28,898 bases of DNA, from NCBI GenBank assembly GCA_002352125.1, contig DEHU01000174.1, forward strand, positions 1-28,898, given 5' to 3'. This DNA comes from Competibacteraceae bacterium UBA2792. GTDB taxonomy: Bacteria; Pseudomonadota; Gammaproteobacteria; Competibacterales; Competibacteraceae. Position numbers and translations under genes: made by a program. The notes beneath the pieces were generated by a model. That model made no database searches. It was not told the DNA's origin and was given only the letters and a program-made list of their open reading frames with translations. Below, piece after piece: positions 1-9,303 of the stretch. How positions within the stretch are numbered: position 1 is the stretch's first letter; every line of letters begins with the position of its first letter.

Positions 1-659
1 CCGCCGGTGCTGTTTTCGTTGGCGTTGGCAACCGCGCGCTCGACCTCTTCCAAGGTCAAATCGTAGGCGCGAAGCTTCTCTGCATCGACTTGCACCTGAT
101 ACTGCATGCGGCCACCCCCGATGGGGATGGCGTTGGCCACGCCGGGGATCGACAGCAGGCGCGGCCGCACCGTCCAGTCGGCCAGCAAGCGCAATTGCAC
201 CGGCGGGATCGTCTGGCTTTTGAGGCCGATGAGCATGATCTCGCCCATGATCGACGAAATCGGCCCCATCTGGGGTTCAACCCCGGCGGGCAGGCGGTCG
301 CGGATAGCGGCAAGTTTTTCCCCGACCAGCTGCCGCGCCAGGTAAATGTCCTTGCCCCAGTCGAATTCCACGAACACGATGGACAGACCGACGGCGGATA
401 CCGACCGGACCCGTTGCACGCCGGTCGAGCCATTCAGGGCGGTCTCGATGGGAAAAGTGACCAGGGATTCCACTTCCTCGGGCGCCAGACCTTCGGCTTC
501 GGTCAGCACCGTGACCTGCGGCCGGTTGAGGTCGGGCAGCACGTCCACCGGTAGTCTCGCCATCTCGTAGAGACCGTAGAGCGTGAGCGCGAACGCCGCC
601 GCCAGCACGAAAAGGCGGTTCTCGATCGAGAAACGGATGAGTTGCTTGAGCATGGCCAT
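1..659 (-). CDS. Heavy-metal efflux RND pump, CzcA/CusA type (partial, N-terminal part)
   Basis: This is the N-terminal 219 codons of an inner-membrane RND transporter of the heavy-metal efflux (HME) family; the rest lies beyond the left edge. Such pumps use the proton gradient to export metal cations through a periplasmic adaptor and an outer-membrane channel. The translation starts [17 protein letters not shown], followed by the first transmembrane helix (about residues 15-32), then [16 protein letters not shown] and [17 protein letters not shown], both typical of the start of the first periplasmic porter domain in CzcA/CusA. Two in-frame ATGs (659 and 653) are possible. A GGGGA sequence a few bases upstream suits the first. 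It is the last visible gene of a minus-strand operon whose adaptor lies at 1297-2514. The metal substrate cannot be inferred because the transmembrane and metal-site residues are outside the window. Confidence 0.93.
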   Translation of the reverse strand, partial: MAMLKQLIRFSIENRLFVLAAAFALTLYGLYEMARLPVDVLPDLNRPQVTVLTEAEGLAPEEVESLVTFPIETALNGSTGVQRVRSVSAVGLSIVFVEFDWGKDIYLARQLVGEKLAAIRDRLPAGVEPQMGPISSIMGEIMLIGLKSQTIPPVQLRLLADWTVRPRLLSIPGVANAIPIGGGRMQYQVQVDAEKLRAYDLTLEEVERAVANANENSTG

Positions 660-755
660 ATAGTCCCCGTCGCTCGGGATCGCAGCCGACGGGGTGGGTG
701 AAGGAATGGGATGGATCGGTGCCGTCGCATCTGCTGGGGATGCGCGGCGCGATAC

Positions 756-1217
756 TCATTGCGCGCGGCTGCCGGCTTTCCCCGTAACCTGTTGCCGAAT
801 GCCGGCGATCTCAATCTTGAACCGGGCGAGGACGGTGCGGGTCTGCGCAACGTCGCCGGCGTCGCCGAACTTGTCGAGCAACGCCGCTTGCTGGCGGACG
901 CGGCCGATGGCGGCATCGAGCGCCTTGGCTTCCGCCGGATTGAGGCCGGTCATTTTTTCCGGCAGCGCCGCCAGCAGATCGCGGGCGGCGAAGGCTTCGC
1001 CGTGAACCGTGGCCAGTTTTTTGTCGGCGATGGCCTGATCGATGGCCGCGACGCGTTGGTCGACGGCGGCTAGGATGCCGTCGATGGTCGCCGGAATTTC
1101 GGCAGCGGCCTCCCGTCCATACCCGTGGCTGTCGGCGGCACCCGGCTGAGCGTTGGCGATAGCGGCGGGCAATAAGGCTACAACGAGGGTGGCAACGGTG
1201 AACATTCGCAAGTTCAT
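756..1217 (-). CDS. Small periplasmic protein of the metal-efflux operon (unknown function)
   Basis: The product is 153 residues with a clear Sec signal peptide: MNLRMF, a hydrophobic stretch, then a likely cut after ANA at about residue 23. The mature part is mainly helical, rich in Ala, Asp and Glu, has no Cys, and has no transmembrane segment. I do not recognise a named family. It lies between the adaptor and pump genes on the same strand, 79 bp after the adaptor gene and about 96 bp before the pump, and has a good ribosome site (GAGG, 6 bases before the ATG). Placement suggests an accessory role in efflux, for example a soluble periplasmic helper, but no metal-binding motif is visible apart from scattered His and acidic residues. 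That role is inference from the neighbours. Confidence 0.8.
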   Translation of the reverse strand: MNLRMFTVATLVVALLPAAIANAQPGAADSHGYGREAAAEIPATIDGILAAVDQRVAAIDQAIADKKLATVHGEAFAARDLLAALPEKMTGLNPAEAKALDAAIGRVRQQAALLDKFGDAGDVAQTRTVLARFKIEIAGIRQQVTGKAGSRAQ

Positions 1218-1296
1218 GAAAACCTCATTTTAAGATTGGGGTGAATTCGCGGGGTCGAGCAGGATCGGGCTTTCGCGATCGACCGTGTTTGATGGT

Positions 1297-2514
1297 TTAC
1301 TTGGCCGGCGAATCGCCCGCCACCGGCAAGGGCTTTGACATGCGGACCTGGTAGATTCCCTGAACGACGACGCGATCGCCGGGCTTGATGGTTCCTTCGT
1401 CGGCCAGCACTAGACGGTCGCTGAGGCGTTCCAGAATCCGCACGGGGCGTGGGGTGAACTGCTCGCCGCCAGTCTTCGCGTAGACCATGGGCTGACCGTC
1501 CAGATCGACTACCGCAGATTTGGGCACCGCGACCCCCGATACTTCGGCACCGGTCTCGATGTAGACGCGCCCGAACATCCCGCCGAACAGACGGCCTTCG
1601 CTGTTGGACACCGCGAAAAGCACCGGCAGCGCGCGCGTCTTTTCATCTATAGCGACGCCGCGCGACACGATGCGGGCTGGAAACGATTCGCCGGGAAACG
1701 CTTCCACGGCGAAGAACGCCCGCCGGGCGGCGAGAATCGAGGCCACGTCGTTCTCGAAGACGCTCGCTTCGACCAGTAGTTCGGCGGTGTCCACAATGTA
1801 GAATAGCGGCTTGTCGCGACTCACGTTCTCGCCGATGGTGACGTGGGTCCGGGCAATCGCGCCATCGAGCGGCGCGCGGATGACCCGCCGCTTTTGAGCG
1901 AGAACGCCGGTAGTCGAAGCGTTATCGAGCAGCGCGACCTGCTCGACGTAGCCGTCGCGCTTAGCCTTGGCAACCTCCAGTTCGTTGCGGGCGGCGGTGA
2001 TGTCCTTGTCCGTGGCGATCCCCGCCAGCTTGGTCAGGCGGTCGTATTCGCGCCGGGCGAGCGTTAGGCTTGCCTCGGCCTGCCGCAACTCGCTGGCGGC
2101 GCGGGCGCGTTCGGTGGCGATCGTCACGAGGTCGGGCGCCGTGATCGATTCCTCGACAATCGCGATGATTTGATCGCGTTTCACGAACTCGCCGAGCGCC
2201 GGCATCGCGTAGTCCTTGGTGGCGATCAAGCGGCCTTCCTGCGGCGCCGTCACGATGGCCTCGCGTTCGGAGCGGACGAGGGTGCGACCCAGGACGCGGA
2301 GCGTGCGGGAAACGGTTTCCCGGCGAGCCGGGCTCGTCCCGATCTGGGCCAGGAACTGCGTCTCGATGGGGACGTGGAGGGGGGCGGTAGGCGACGTGGG
2401 CGCGGACACCGCCAAACCGGCGCCGGAATGATCTTCGCCCTCGTGAGCTCGAACGAACGGTGCAGCGGCCATGAAAGCGGACGCCATCAGTAGACCAACC
2501 AGGTTTCGGGTCAC
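1297..2514 (-). CDS. RND efflux periplasmic adaptor (membrane fusion protein), CzcB/CusB type
   Basis: A 405-residue periplasmic adaptor that would link the inner-membrane pump to an outer-membrane channel. It has a signal peptide ending near residue 23, with the mature protein starting HEGEDHSGAG, a His/Asp/Glu cluster that could bind metal. The usual order follows: a barrel-sandwich half (about 80-125), a helical hairpin with heptad-like Ala/Glu/Arg runs (about 130-195), the second lipoyl half (RAPLDGAIARTHVTIGENV, about 212-230), then beta-barrel and membrane-proximal domains ending PGDRVVVQGIYQVR. The start is a GTG overlapping the stop of the preceding gene by 4 bp (GTGA), with GGAG seven bases upstream, so the two genes are probably translationally coupled. 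The length matches CzcB/CusB proteins. No outer-membrane factor gene is visible in the window. Confidence 0.92.
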   Translation of the reverse strand: MTRNLVGLLMASAFMAAAPFVRAHEGEDHSGAGLAVSAPTSPTAPLHVPIETQFLAQIGTSPARRETVSRTLRVLGRTLVRSEREAIVTAPQEGRLIATKDYAMPALGEFVKRDQIIAIVEESITAPDLVTIATERARAASELRQAEASLTLARREYDRLTKLAGIATDKDITAARNELEVAKAKRDGYVEQVALLDNASTTGVLAQKRRVIRAPLDGAIARTHVTIGENVSRDKPLFYIVDTAELLVEASVFENDVASILAARRAFFAVEAFPGESFPARIVSRGVAIDEKTRALPVLFAVSNSEGRLFGGMFGRVYIETGAEVSGVAVPKSAVVDLDGQPMVYAKTGGEQFTPRPVRILERLSDRLVLADEGTIKPGDRVVVQGIYQVRMSKPLPVAGDSPAK

Positions 2515-3146
2515 GCGGAAACTCCTTTTCCTTTGCGCGCAGTCGCGCGGCCTGCCGCAAAAGCGGTAACCAGCAGCAAGGCACCAACAGGCATCAGTAT
2601 CGCCAATGGTGGAAGCGCCATCCCCTCGCGGCGGGATGCAGCTATATTGAGGGCAGGATCGGACCGGAGCGAGCTGGCCTGGAAGTTGGTGACGCCGATC
2701 AAGTCACTCTCGCTACCCACCGTCACGTCGAGTAGCCATGACATCGGCGCGACAGATTCGGCGGTGACGGTGGCGCTGTACGCGCCGGCTGGTCCGCCGG
2801 GTTTCGGGGTAAACGCGACGGCGGTGCTCCGGTCGCCTTCGGACAGGTTGGCGCTGATGGTGGCATCGGCAATCGGGCGATTGGTCTCGGCGGAGACCAG
2901 GTAGAGCGTCACCGCCACCGTCTCCTTCGGCGCAAAGGGCCGGTACTTCAAAACGGCCTCGAACAGCGAGCCACTGCCGCTCGCTGCCAGGAGCGTCTCG
3001 CCCGGCACGGCAACCGCAACGGGTTGGGGCGCGCCATGGTCTTCGCCTTCGTGGGCGAAGATTGGGAAGGGCAGACCGGCGCTGAAAACCGACAGCAAGG
3101 CCGCGAACAACAGCAGGATTGTTTGATAAGTCATACGACGATTCAC
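2511..3146 (-). CDS. Secreted, C-terminally membrane-anchored protein with HEGEDHG motif, first gene of metal-efflux operon
   Basis: The product is 211 residues with an N-terminal signal peptide (hydrophobic stretch to about residue 31, ending FAHEGEDHG). The central part is predicted to be beta-rich, with an Ig-like pattern such as KPGGPAGAYSATVTAES. One C-terminal transmembrane helix (about residues 178-200) is followed by a basic tail, so the domain would sit in the periplasm anchored to the inner membrane. The start codon is GTG at 3146, chosen because GAGG lies seven bases upstream; the ATG at 3134 is less well placed. It overlaps the adaptor gene by 4 bp. The same His-acidic motif opens the mature adaptor, so both may handle the same metal. 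I do not recognise a named family. A metal-sensing, binding or chaperone role is inferred from the operon. Confidence 0.82.
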   Translation of the reverse strand: MNRRMTYQTILLLFAALLSVFSAGLPFPIFAHEGEDHGAPQPVAVAVPGETLLAASGSGSLFEAVLKYRPFAPKETVAVTLYLVSAETNRPIADATISANLSEGDRSTAVAFTPKPGGPAGAYSATVTAESVAPMSWLLDVTVGSESDLIGVTNFQASSLRSDPALNIAASRREGMALPPLAILMPVGALLLVTAFAAGRATARKGKGVSA

Positions 3147-3336
3147 AGACGCACCTCGCGCGAAGAACGGGGAAATGGAAAAAACCGTCCAAGTAACATT
3201 TCTGCTCGTCCATCAACTCGGCCGTTGAGAAACGGATCGTCGACAGCTCGCTGCATGCCCTTGCCATCATCGCGGTAACCGAAACCGCATCGAAACGGCG
3301 TCGATCCGTTCAAGCCGATCATCCGCCCCAAAGACT
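3147..3336. promoter_or_regulatory. Leader region of the metal-efflux operon with a spaced inverted repeat
   Basis: This 190-bp gap lies between the stop of the macroglobulin gene and the start of the efflux operon, both on the minus strand. It holds a 9-bp inverted repeat, AACGGATCG at 3231-3239 and CGATCCGTT at 3302-3310, with partly matching flanks. The 62-nt loop makes a terminator unlikely; an operator pair is possible. No convincing terminator or sigma-70 promoter is visible to me. Confidence 0.35.
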
Positions 3337-6300
3337 CTACCGACCGATTGCGATCCGCACTCCGGCGCTGCTGCCGTTCACCACCCGCCGGTACATCATC
3401 TCGGCGGTGCTGGGCGGCTGGGTGAAACTCCCCGGAATCGTTGCCCGGCTGCGGAAATAAAAGCGGTAATTCCCCGCCGGCAGCTCGTCGAACACGTAAA
3501 TCATCCGGTCGTCCAATCTCGCCTGATAGCTGGCCGTCGCGGTATCGGTTTGGCTTGGCTTGGCCTCGGCCGGTGCGTTGGCGAGCCGGGCGTTGAGCGG
3601 CTCCATGCCCGCCGCCAAGGGCACTTCGACCACGACGTGGTGACGGAGTTCGGGATTCACCACTTCGACGCGATCCTCGATCACTTGCCCTACGCTTAAA
3701 GTGATGGCCGGTTCCGTGCCGGTCGGCGCCAAGCGTTCCAGCGGTAGTTCCGGCTTGGCCGGCACCAGGAAATTGTCGCGATTGACCACGAAACCGGCCG
3801 CCTCCGCTTTGGCCGCGCTGCCTGGAGCCGCCGGTAAATAGCTCACGCTATCGCTCACCGCCACGGACGCCGACGTCGCATCGGCGACGATGGACCAAGG
3901 CACTGCTGCGTCGCTGCTCCGGCGGATAAAACGATCCACTTCGATGCTCTCCGCTTTCCCGTCTTGACCGGCACGCAAGACGAATCGCCCATGCAGAAGA
4001 GCAGGATTGGCTCGATAGGCGAACAAGGCCCGGATCGCCTGCTGGTCGGCCTGGGTCGAACCCCAACCGTCTCGTTGGCCCAAGCGAATCAGCGCGTCGG
4101 TCAGCAGCGCCAGGCGCGGCTCGCTTGGATCGGCCAAGGCGACCGCGCGAGTGATCGTCGCCAAGGTCCGCGTTTCCGACGGCAAAATCAGCGGACTGCC
4201 CCAAGCGCCGTCGCGTAGCCCGGCATACACGGCGCGGCCTTGGACACTGCGGGTTTCCACCGCTTCCCACAACTGGGCGACCAGCCGGGCCAAGGTTTGC
4301 GGGTCGGCCTGTTTGGCTTGAGCCAGCGCGACCGCGATCCGCGCCGCCGCTTCCGGGGCCATAAATTGAGCCTGCCCCGCCAGCTCGGCCAGATACGCTT
4401 GGTCGGCCACACCCGCGCTGGCCAGGGCTTCCAGGGCCATCGACCGTTCCAGATACTCGGAGCCACTCAATAGCCGGGGATAATCGGAACGCAAAGATTG
4501 TTGTAGCGCCCGGGTCAACCGTTCCAGCAGCTTGTCGTCCACCGGCTCGCCCCGCTTCTTGGCCTCGGCCAGAAATTGCAGCGACCAAGCGGTCAACGCG
4601 ACATAGCCCCGGCTCTTAGGCCAAAACGCCACCAAGCCCTGATCGTCGATGGATTCGGCGACGAGTTGCGCCACCGCTCGCACCGCCGCGCTCGCCCGTT
4701 GCGCCACGCTGTCGCCGTCGGGCAACAAGCCGCTCCAATCGCGCAGCGCCAACAACACCCACGCTTGGCTCAAGCGCTGCTCGGTGCAACCGTAGGGAAA
4801 CGCCAGCAACACATCTAACCCGGCGATAAGCCGGGCGATACCGGGATCGGTACTGACCGTCAGCACGCGGCGGAGCGTACCGGGCCGGACCGGTTCCGGC
4901 GGCAACGGCAGTTCCAGCGTCGCGCCCGGCGCTAAATCGGCCAGTTGCGCGCGTCGAACCGGCCGGCGATCCGGCTGGATCGGCAAGCTCACCTCCACCG
5001 CGTCGCGGGACTGATCCATCAACCGTTCCAGCGTAAACAGCACTCGTACCTGCTCCCGCTGCAATCCGCCGTCCGCGCGCAGGCCCGGATCGGGAACCGC
5101 GACCGCAAAATCGAGGTTTTGCGGTTTCTTGTCCGCCCACACAAAACGCTGCTCGTTCGCTCCCTCCAGACGCAGACCATCGAGTTTCACCCCGGCTTTG
5201 CCGTCCCCGCCAGCACCTTCTACCACTCGACCGATCAAGCCGGCGTCGAACCGGTCGCCCGGCCGGACGAAGCGCGGCAAAACCGGCTGGGCCAGAACCG
5301 GCTGTCGTATCTGAATTTCTCCCGTGACGAAACCGAAACGGTCGGGACCGCTGACCGCTTTCGCCCGCAGCTTGAACACGGTCAGCGAATCGGGCAGCTT
5401 GACTTTGATGCGGGCCAGACCGTCCGCGCCGACGGCGACCTTGGGCAAAAACACCGGTACCGGCGTGAAATTCTTCCGCACCGACACGTTGTCCAGCCCC
5501 CAATCCTCTCCCGTTGCTTCGCCGTCGCCGCCGGGCATTTCCTTGAGCGGCAGAATGCCGAACGCAAGGTTGCGGCTGTCGTGAGCGACCAGCCGGCTGC
5601 GCCGCGACACGATGAAATGCGGTAAGGGGTCTAAAGGCTGTTCCTTGGCCAAGGCGAAGATGGCTTGATCCACCATCCAGAACGTCGCCTCCCCCGCGAT
5701 CGGCTTACCCTCGTCGTCGGCCAGTTTCAACACTACCTCGATCTCGTCGCCGGGGCGGGCTTTGGTTGGCGCATCCAGCTTGACCGCCAGCATATTTTTG
5801 ACCGGATTGACCTTGATCCAATGGGTTGCCGCCAAAGTCGCCGGTTTGCCCAGATCGAACGGCGCGGTCGGGGCCAGCGATTCGCCGGCCAGCCGGCCGC
5901 GCATCAGCAGAAAATGCACTGGCACCTTGGGCAAGTGCTGCTTGCGCACCGCGAGCGGAAACCGGCCGTAACCGTCCGTCACGTCCACCCACTCGTAGCG
6001 AAACGGCCCTTCCGGTTCTTCTACCACCGCCAGCATCCGCGCCGTCTGGAAGGGGCTTTGCACCAGCAGAGTCGCGGTCTCGCCGGGGTTGTAGGCGTCC
6101 TTGTCCGCCGTCACCGCGACGGTCTGCGCCGGCGGCTGCGACCAGGTGACCGGCGTCTTGCCTTCGACGAAGAAATCGACGCTGACTTTTTGGGCGCGGC
6201 CCAGCCGGTCGGCGGCTTCGAGTTGCACCACGTAGACGCCCGCTTCCCGCAACGGCAGTTTGAGCTTTTGGATCTCGCTGGTGCTGGTTAGCGTGGTTTC

Positions 6301-9300
6301 GCTGACGGTTTCGTCTACCACTTCGGTAACGTACTTGGCCGCGCCCTGCGAGAAATCGCTGGCCTGGAGAACGGAATTCCAGTTGCGCTTGATCAAGCGC
6401 ACCGTCACCGCCCGGCCCGGCAACGGCTTCCCGTCCGGGTCGGCCACCAAAATTTCGGGCTCCACGGCATCGGCTTCCGCGAAGTAGCGAGGCAATTTCA
6501 CGCCCAGCACGAACGGCGGCAGCGCCACCACCGGCAGGGTGTAGCGCGCTTGCATCTCGTCGGGGCCGGTGACCGTGGCCTCGATCAGATAGCGGCGCGG
6601 CTGGGCGGTTGGTTCCACCGTCGGGTCGAGCGTCAGGCTCGCGCCGCCCTCCCCATCGGTTTGGTTCTGCCGTTGCAGCGTCGGGGTAGCGCGAAAATCC
6701 TTGTCGGCCGAAAAGCGGGCGTCGCTGGAAAAGAAAAAGCCTTCGCGTTGCGGCGGCGTCCAGGCGTGCGGGAATTGTGCGACCCGCCATTGCAAGGGCC
6801 GGTCGGCCACCAGTCCGCCGGCGAAATAGCGCGCCGTCAACTGCACGGTGAACGTCTCCTCCAAGCTGACCTGTCGCGGCGCGTTCAACAGTACCTCGAA
6901 GGTCGGCAAGCGGTAAGCTTCTTTTTTGAAGGTCACTTCGCCGCAAGACGCGTTATCGGCCGATTCGCCGTTTTCTTCCTCGTCGCCAGCGGTACCTCCT
7001 TCCTCGCCGGTGGTTGCCTCGGCCTCGTCGGCGTCGCTTTCCGCGGTGTCGGCGGCTGGGGTTTGCGCTTCGCCCGAATTCCCTTCGATCTCGAAATGAA
7101 TGCGGTAATGGCCGGTGGCCGGGGTGTCCTCGCCGAAGCGGTGATAGAAACCGCCGTACTCGTCCAGTTTGATGGGATAGCGCCACTCCTGATCGTTCGG
7201 TCCCCGCACGACCAGCGTGCCGCCACCTTTGCCGAAGCGGAGTTGACCTTTCAGGTAATCGCGGACCATACCTTTAATATGCACCGGCTCCTCGGGACGG
7301 TAAATCGGCCGCTCGGTGAACAGATGGCACAGCAGCCGTGGCGATTCCCGTCGCTCGCTCAAATCCGCCGTCGTCCAGTTCAGCCAATCGTAATCCGCCT
7401 CGTTATCTTTGGGCGTGTTCCACCGTTCCTTGGCATAACGCGGCAGCGGCCGGTTCGGGTCGAGCACCAACACGTCCTCGCCCTTGCGCACGCTCGCCCG
7501 GCGCAGGCTGCAACGGTCGTTGCCCGGCACCTGCCAGATAAAGTGGCCTTGGTTGTCGGTGACGCCGCGTTGGGTTTTGCACCAGTTGCCTTTGGCATCG
7601 ACGCCGTCGAGTTCGATTTCCGCGCCGGGCACCGGCTGAGCCGTGGCTAGCGAGGTCACGAAGAAATGGACCTGTTCCCGCTCCTCTACGGCAGTCAGCG
7701 CCAGATCGGTAACCTGGATGCGAATCCAAGTACGCTGGCTGGTGCTGTCCAGTGGGCGCAAGCCGACTAGGTGAGTGCCCGGCCGATCTTGACTGGCGAT
7801 GCGAGCGAGATAGGGTTTCAGATCCAGACCGAATTTGGCCAGCGTGCCACCTTTCGTCAGCGGCAGGTTCACCACGTCCGAAAACGCTGGCGAACCCAGC
7901 GCTTTCAGGCGCTTGGCGATCTCCTCCACGGCGATGTCCCGGCCTTCCCGGTGCGGCTGCGGCTCGGTGCCCGGCAAAGGTGGCTCTTGGTCGTCGTCTA
8001 TCGTTACTGGCTCGTTCGGGAACGGCCAGAAATCGCGGCCGAGCGGATCGATGGCATGGATGCGTACATCGACCCGGGAAAATCCCCGCCCACGCAGCGG
8101 CACCATCTGCGGACCCAGCCGCTCGACGATTCCTTGCCCGGCGTCCCATTGCAAGGAAGGCCGTTCCGGCGCAAAGGCCAGGCGGTATTCTTCGTTGCCT
8201 TTTAACGCCAGGATGTTGTCGTGCCGGTCGCGTAGATCGGCTGGTGTCAGGCGCAAGGTGTAAAGCTGATCGCTGGTGAAACGGCCACTCACGATCAGGT
8301 AGGAGCCCGATACTGTCGCCTTAAGAGCTTCGACCGGCGGGGTAAAGTGCAGCAGGTTACGGGCGGTCAACGGCGACAGCACCCGATCTCCGCTTTCGGG
8401 TTTCGCTAGGTCATGGTTAAAAACCAGCACCAAGGCTGGCGAAGCTTTGGTGGCGTTTTCGTAGCCCGAATCCCGTTTGCAGTAAACGAAGTCCTTGATT
8501 TGTTTGTCGGTGACGTAGATATCGCGATGCCGGTAGTCTGCCTCCCCTACTTGCCCGCATTCGAGATGGTTGAAATGGAAAGGCTCGGCGGTGCGAAACG
8601 ATAGAGTTTGCAGTTCGTCGTTTAGGTTGGGTTCGTCCGATAGCTGGAGCTTTAGGTCGATCTGGTGGTTGCCGGGAATTGGATTTTTTAAGATGATGAT
8701 ATAATTAGCCTCGGCGGAACGGTCGGCGCGATCTCCTACCTTGATCTCGAAATCCTTAGCGTTTAGCACCCGCAACCCTTCCGGTCCTACCGCCGGCAAG
8801 GGGCGGACTTCCAGGGTCAGCAACCGGGCCAGCGCCGCCGGATCCACGGGCGTCGGAAACGTCAGCGTCACCCGGTCGAATTGCGTCAGATTATCCGCTT
8901 GGTGCGCGGGGGAACTCCGCACTGGCGCCGGCAACAGCGCCAGCAGTTGCTTGCGCTGACCGTCGATCTCCACCGTCAGGCGGGTCAACGGCGGCCACGG
9001 CTCCGCTGGTCGAAACTGCAGGGTGCGACCGTTCAACCAGCGCCATTCGCCGGCCCAGGCCGGTTCCATGCGCACCGCCCGCCGCGGTTCGTCTTCCGTG
9101 CCGCCATTCGCCGGTCCCCTGTCCCGATCAAAAAAGAAAGTCACCACATCCCACGGCCGCAAAAAACGCTCCGGCACCACGACTGCCCCGGCCGGCCGCT
9201 CCAGCTTGTCGAACTGGGGTGGAGCCGCCCAAGAACCAACGTACAGACCATCGGCCAGCATCCCTAAACAGGCCAGCAACAAACCTAGAGCGAAGCGGAA

Positions 9301-9303
9301 CAT
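3337..9303 (-). CDS. Bacterial alpha-2-macroglobulin (MG2 and thioester domains)
   Basis: A 1988-residue protein of the bacterial alpha-2-macroglobulin family, large periplasmic proteins thought to trap attacking proteases through a reactive thioester. Landmarks from the ATG at 9303: a hydrophobic signal (MFRFALGLLLAC) whose LLAC could be a lipobox at Cys12; an MG2 motif FTERPIYRPEEPVHIKG from about residue 662; an acidic low-complexity insert at about 740-785; an A2M-type stretch NFTPVPVF and KLPDSLTVFKLRA near 1275-1310; and the thioester motif GCTEQ with Cys1506 (codon 4786-4788), followed by the helical thioester domain and a C-terminal MG domain ending MMYRRVVNG. The reading frame extends upstream to a TTG at 9339, but the ATG directly before the signal sequence is the better start. 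It is longer than E. coli YfhM (about 1650 residues). The penicillin-binding protein 1C gene that often accompanies this class is not adjacent. Instead, two SPFH genes diverge from it. Confidence 0.93.
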   Translation of the reverse strand: MFRFALGLLLACLGMLADGLYVGSWAAPPQFDKLERPAGAVVVPERFLRPWDVVTFFFDRDRGPANGGTEDEPRRAVRMEPAWAGEWRWLNGRTLQFRPAEPWPPLTRLTVEIDGQRKQLLALLPAPVRSSPAHQADNLTQFDRVTLTFPTPVDPAALARLLTLEVRPLPAVGPEGLRVLNAKDFEIKVGDRADRSAEANYIIILKNPIPGNHQIDLKLQLSDEPNLNDELQTLSFRTAEPFHFNHLECGQVGEADYRHRDIYVTDKQIKDFVYCKRDSGYENATKASPALVLVFNHDLAKPESGDRVLSPLTARNLLHFTPPVEALKATVSGSYLIVSGRFTSDQLYTLRLTPADLRDRHDNILALKGNEEYRLAFAPERPSLQWDAGQGIVERLGPQMVPLRGRGFSRVDVRIHAIDPLGRDFWPFPNEPVTIDDDQEPPLPGTEPQPHREGRDIAVEEIAKRLKALGSPAFSDVVNLPLTKGGTLAKFGLDLKPYLARIASQDRPGTHLVGLRPLDSTSQRTWIRIQVTDLALTAVEEREQVHFFVTSLATAQPVPGAEIELDGVDAKGNWCKTQRGVTDNQGHFIWQVPGNDRCSLRRASVRKGEDVLVLDPNRPLPRYAKERWNTPKDNEADYDWLNWTTADLSERRESPRLLCHLFTERPIYRPEEPVHIKGMVRDYLKGQLRFGKGGGTLVVRGPNDQEWRYPIKLDEYGGFYHRFGEDTPATGHYRIHFEIEGNSGEAQTPAADTAESDADEAEATTGEEGGTAGDEEENGESADNASCGEVTFKKEAYRLPTFEVLLNAPRQVSLEETFTVQLTARYFAGGLVADRPLQWRVAQFPHAWTPPQREGFFFSSDARFSADKDFRATPTLQRQNQTDGEGGASLTLDPTVEPTAQPRRYLIEATVTGPDEMQARYTLPVVALPPFVLGVKLPRYFAEADAVEPEILVADPDGKPLPGRAVTVRLIKRNWNSVLQASDFSQGAAKYVTEVVDETVSETTLTSTSEIQKLKLPLREAGVYVVQLEAADRLGRAQKVSVDFFVEGKTPVTWSQPPAQTVAVTADKDAYNPGETATLLVQSPFQTARMLAVVEEPEGPFRYEWVDVTDGYGRFPLAVRKQHLPKVPVHFLLMRGRLAGESLAPTAPFDLGKPATLAATHWIKVNPVKNMLAVKLDAPTKARPGDEIEVVLKLADDEGKPIAGEATFWMVDQAIFALAKEQPLDPLPHFIVSRRSRLVAHDSRNLAFGILPLKEMPGGDGEATGEDWGLDNVSVRKNFTPVPVFLPKVAVGADGLARIKVKLPDSLTVFKLRAKAVSGPDRFGFVTGEIQIRQPVLAQPVLPRFVRPGDRFDAGLIGRVVEGAGGDGKAGVKLDGLRLEGANEQRFVWADKKPQNLDFAVAVPDPGLRADGGLQREQVRVLFTLERLMDQSRDAVEVSLPIQPDRRPVRRAQLADLAPGATLELPLPPEPVRPGTLRRVLTVSTDPGIARLIAGLDVLLAFPYGCTEQRLSQAWVLLALRDWSGLLPDGDSVAQRASAAVRAVAQLVAESIDDQGLVAFWPKSRGYVALTAWSLQFLAEAKKRGEPVDDKLLERLTRALQQSLRSDYPRLLSGSEYLERSMALEALASAGVADQAYLAELAGQAQFMAPEAAARIAVALAQAKQADPQTLARLVAQLWEAVETRSVQGRAVYAGLRDGAWGSPLILPSETRTLATITRAVALADPSEPRLALLTDALIRLGQRDGWGSTQADQQAIRALFAYRANPALLHGRFVLRAGQDGKAESIEVDRFIRRSSDAAVPWSIVADATSASVAVSDSVSYLPAAPGSAAKAEAAGFVVNRDNFLVPAKPELPLERLAPTGTEPAITLSVGQVIEDRVEVVNPELRHHVVVEVPLAAGMEPLNARLANAPAEAKPSQTDTATASYQARLDDRMIYVFDELPAGNYRFYFRSRATIPGSFTQPPSTAEMMYRRVVNGSSAGVRIAIGR

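Noticed and set aside
3848-8149. Several long Arg/Gly/Pro-rich frames on both strands inside the macroglobulin gene
   Set aside because: They are shadows caused by high GC, with no recognisable domains. The CTEQ, MG2 and A2M motifs lie only in the main frame.
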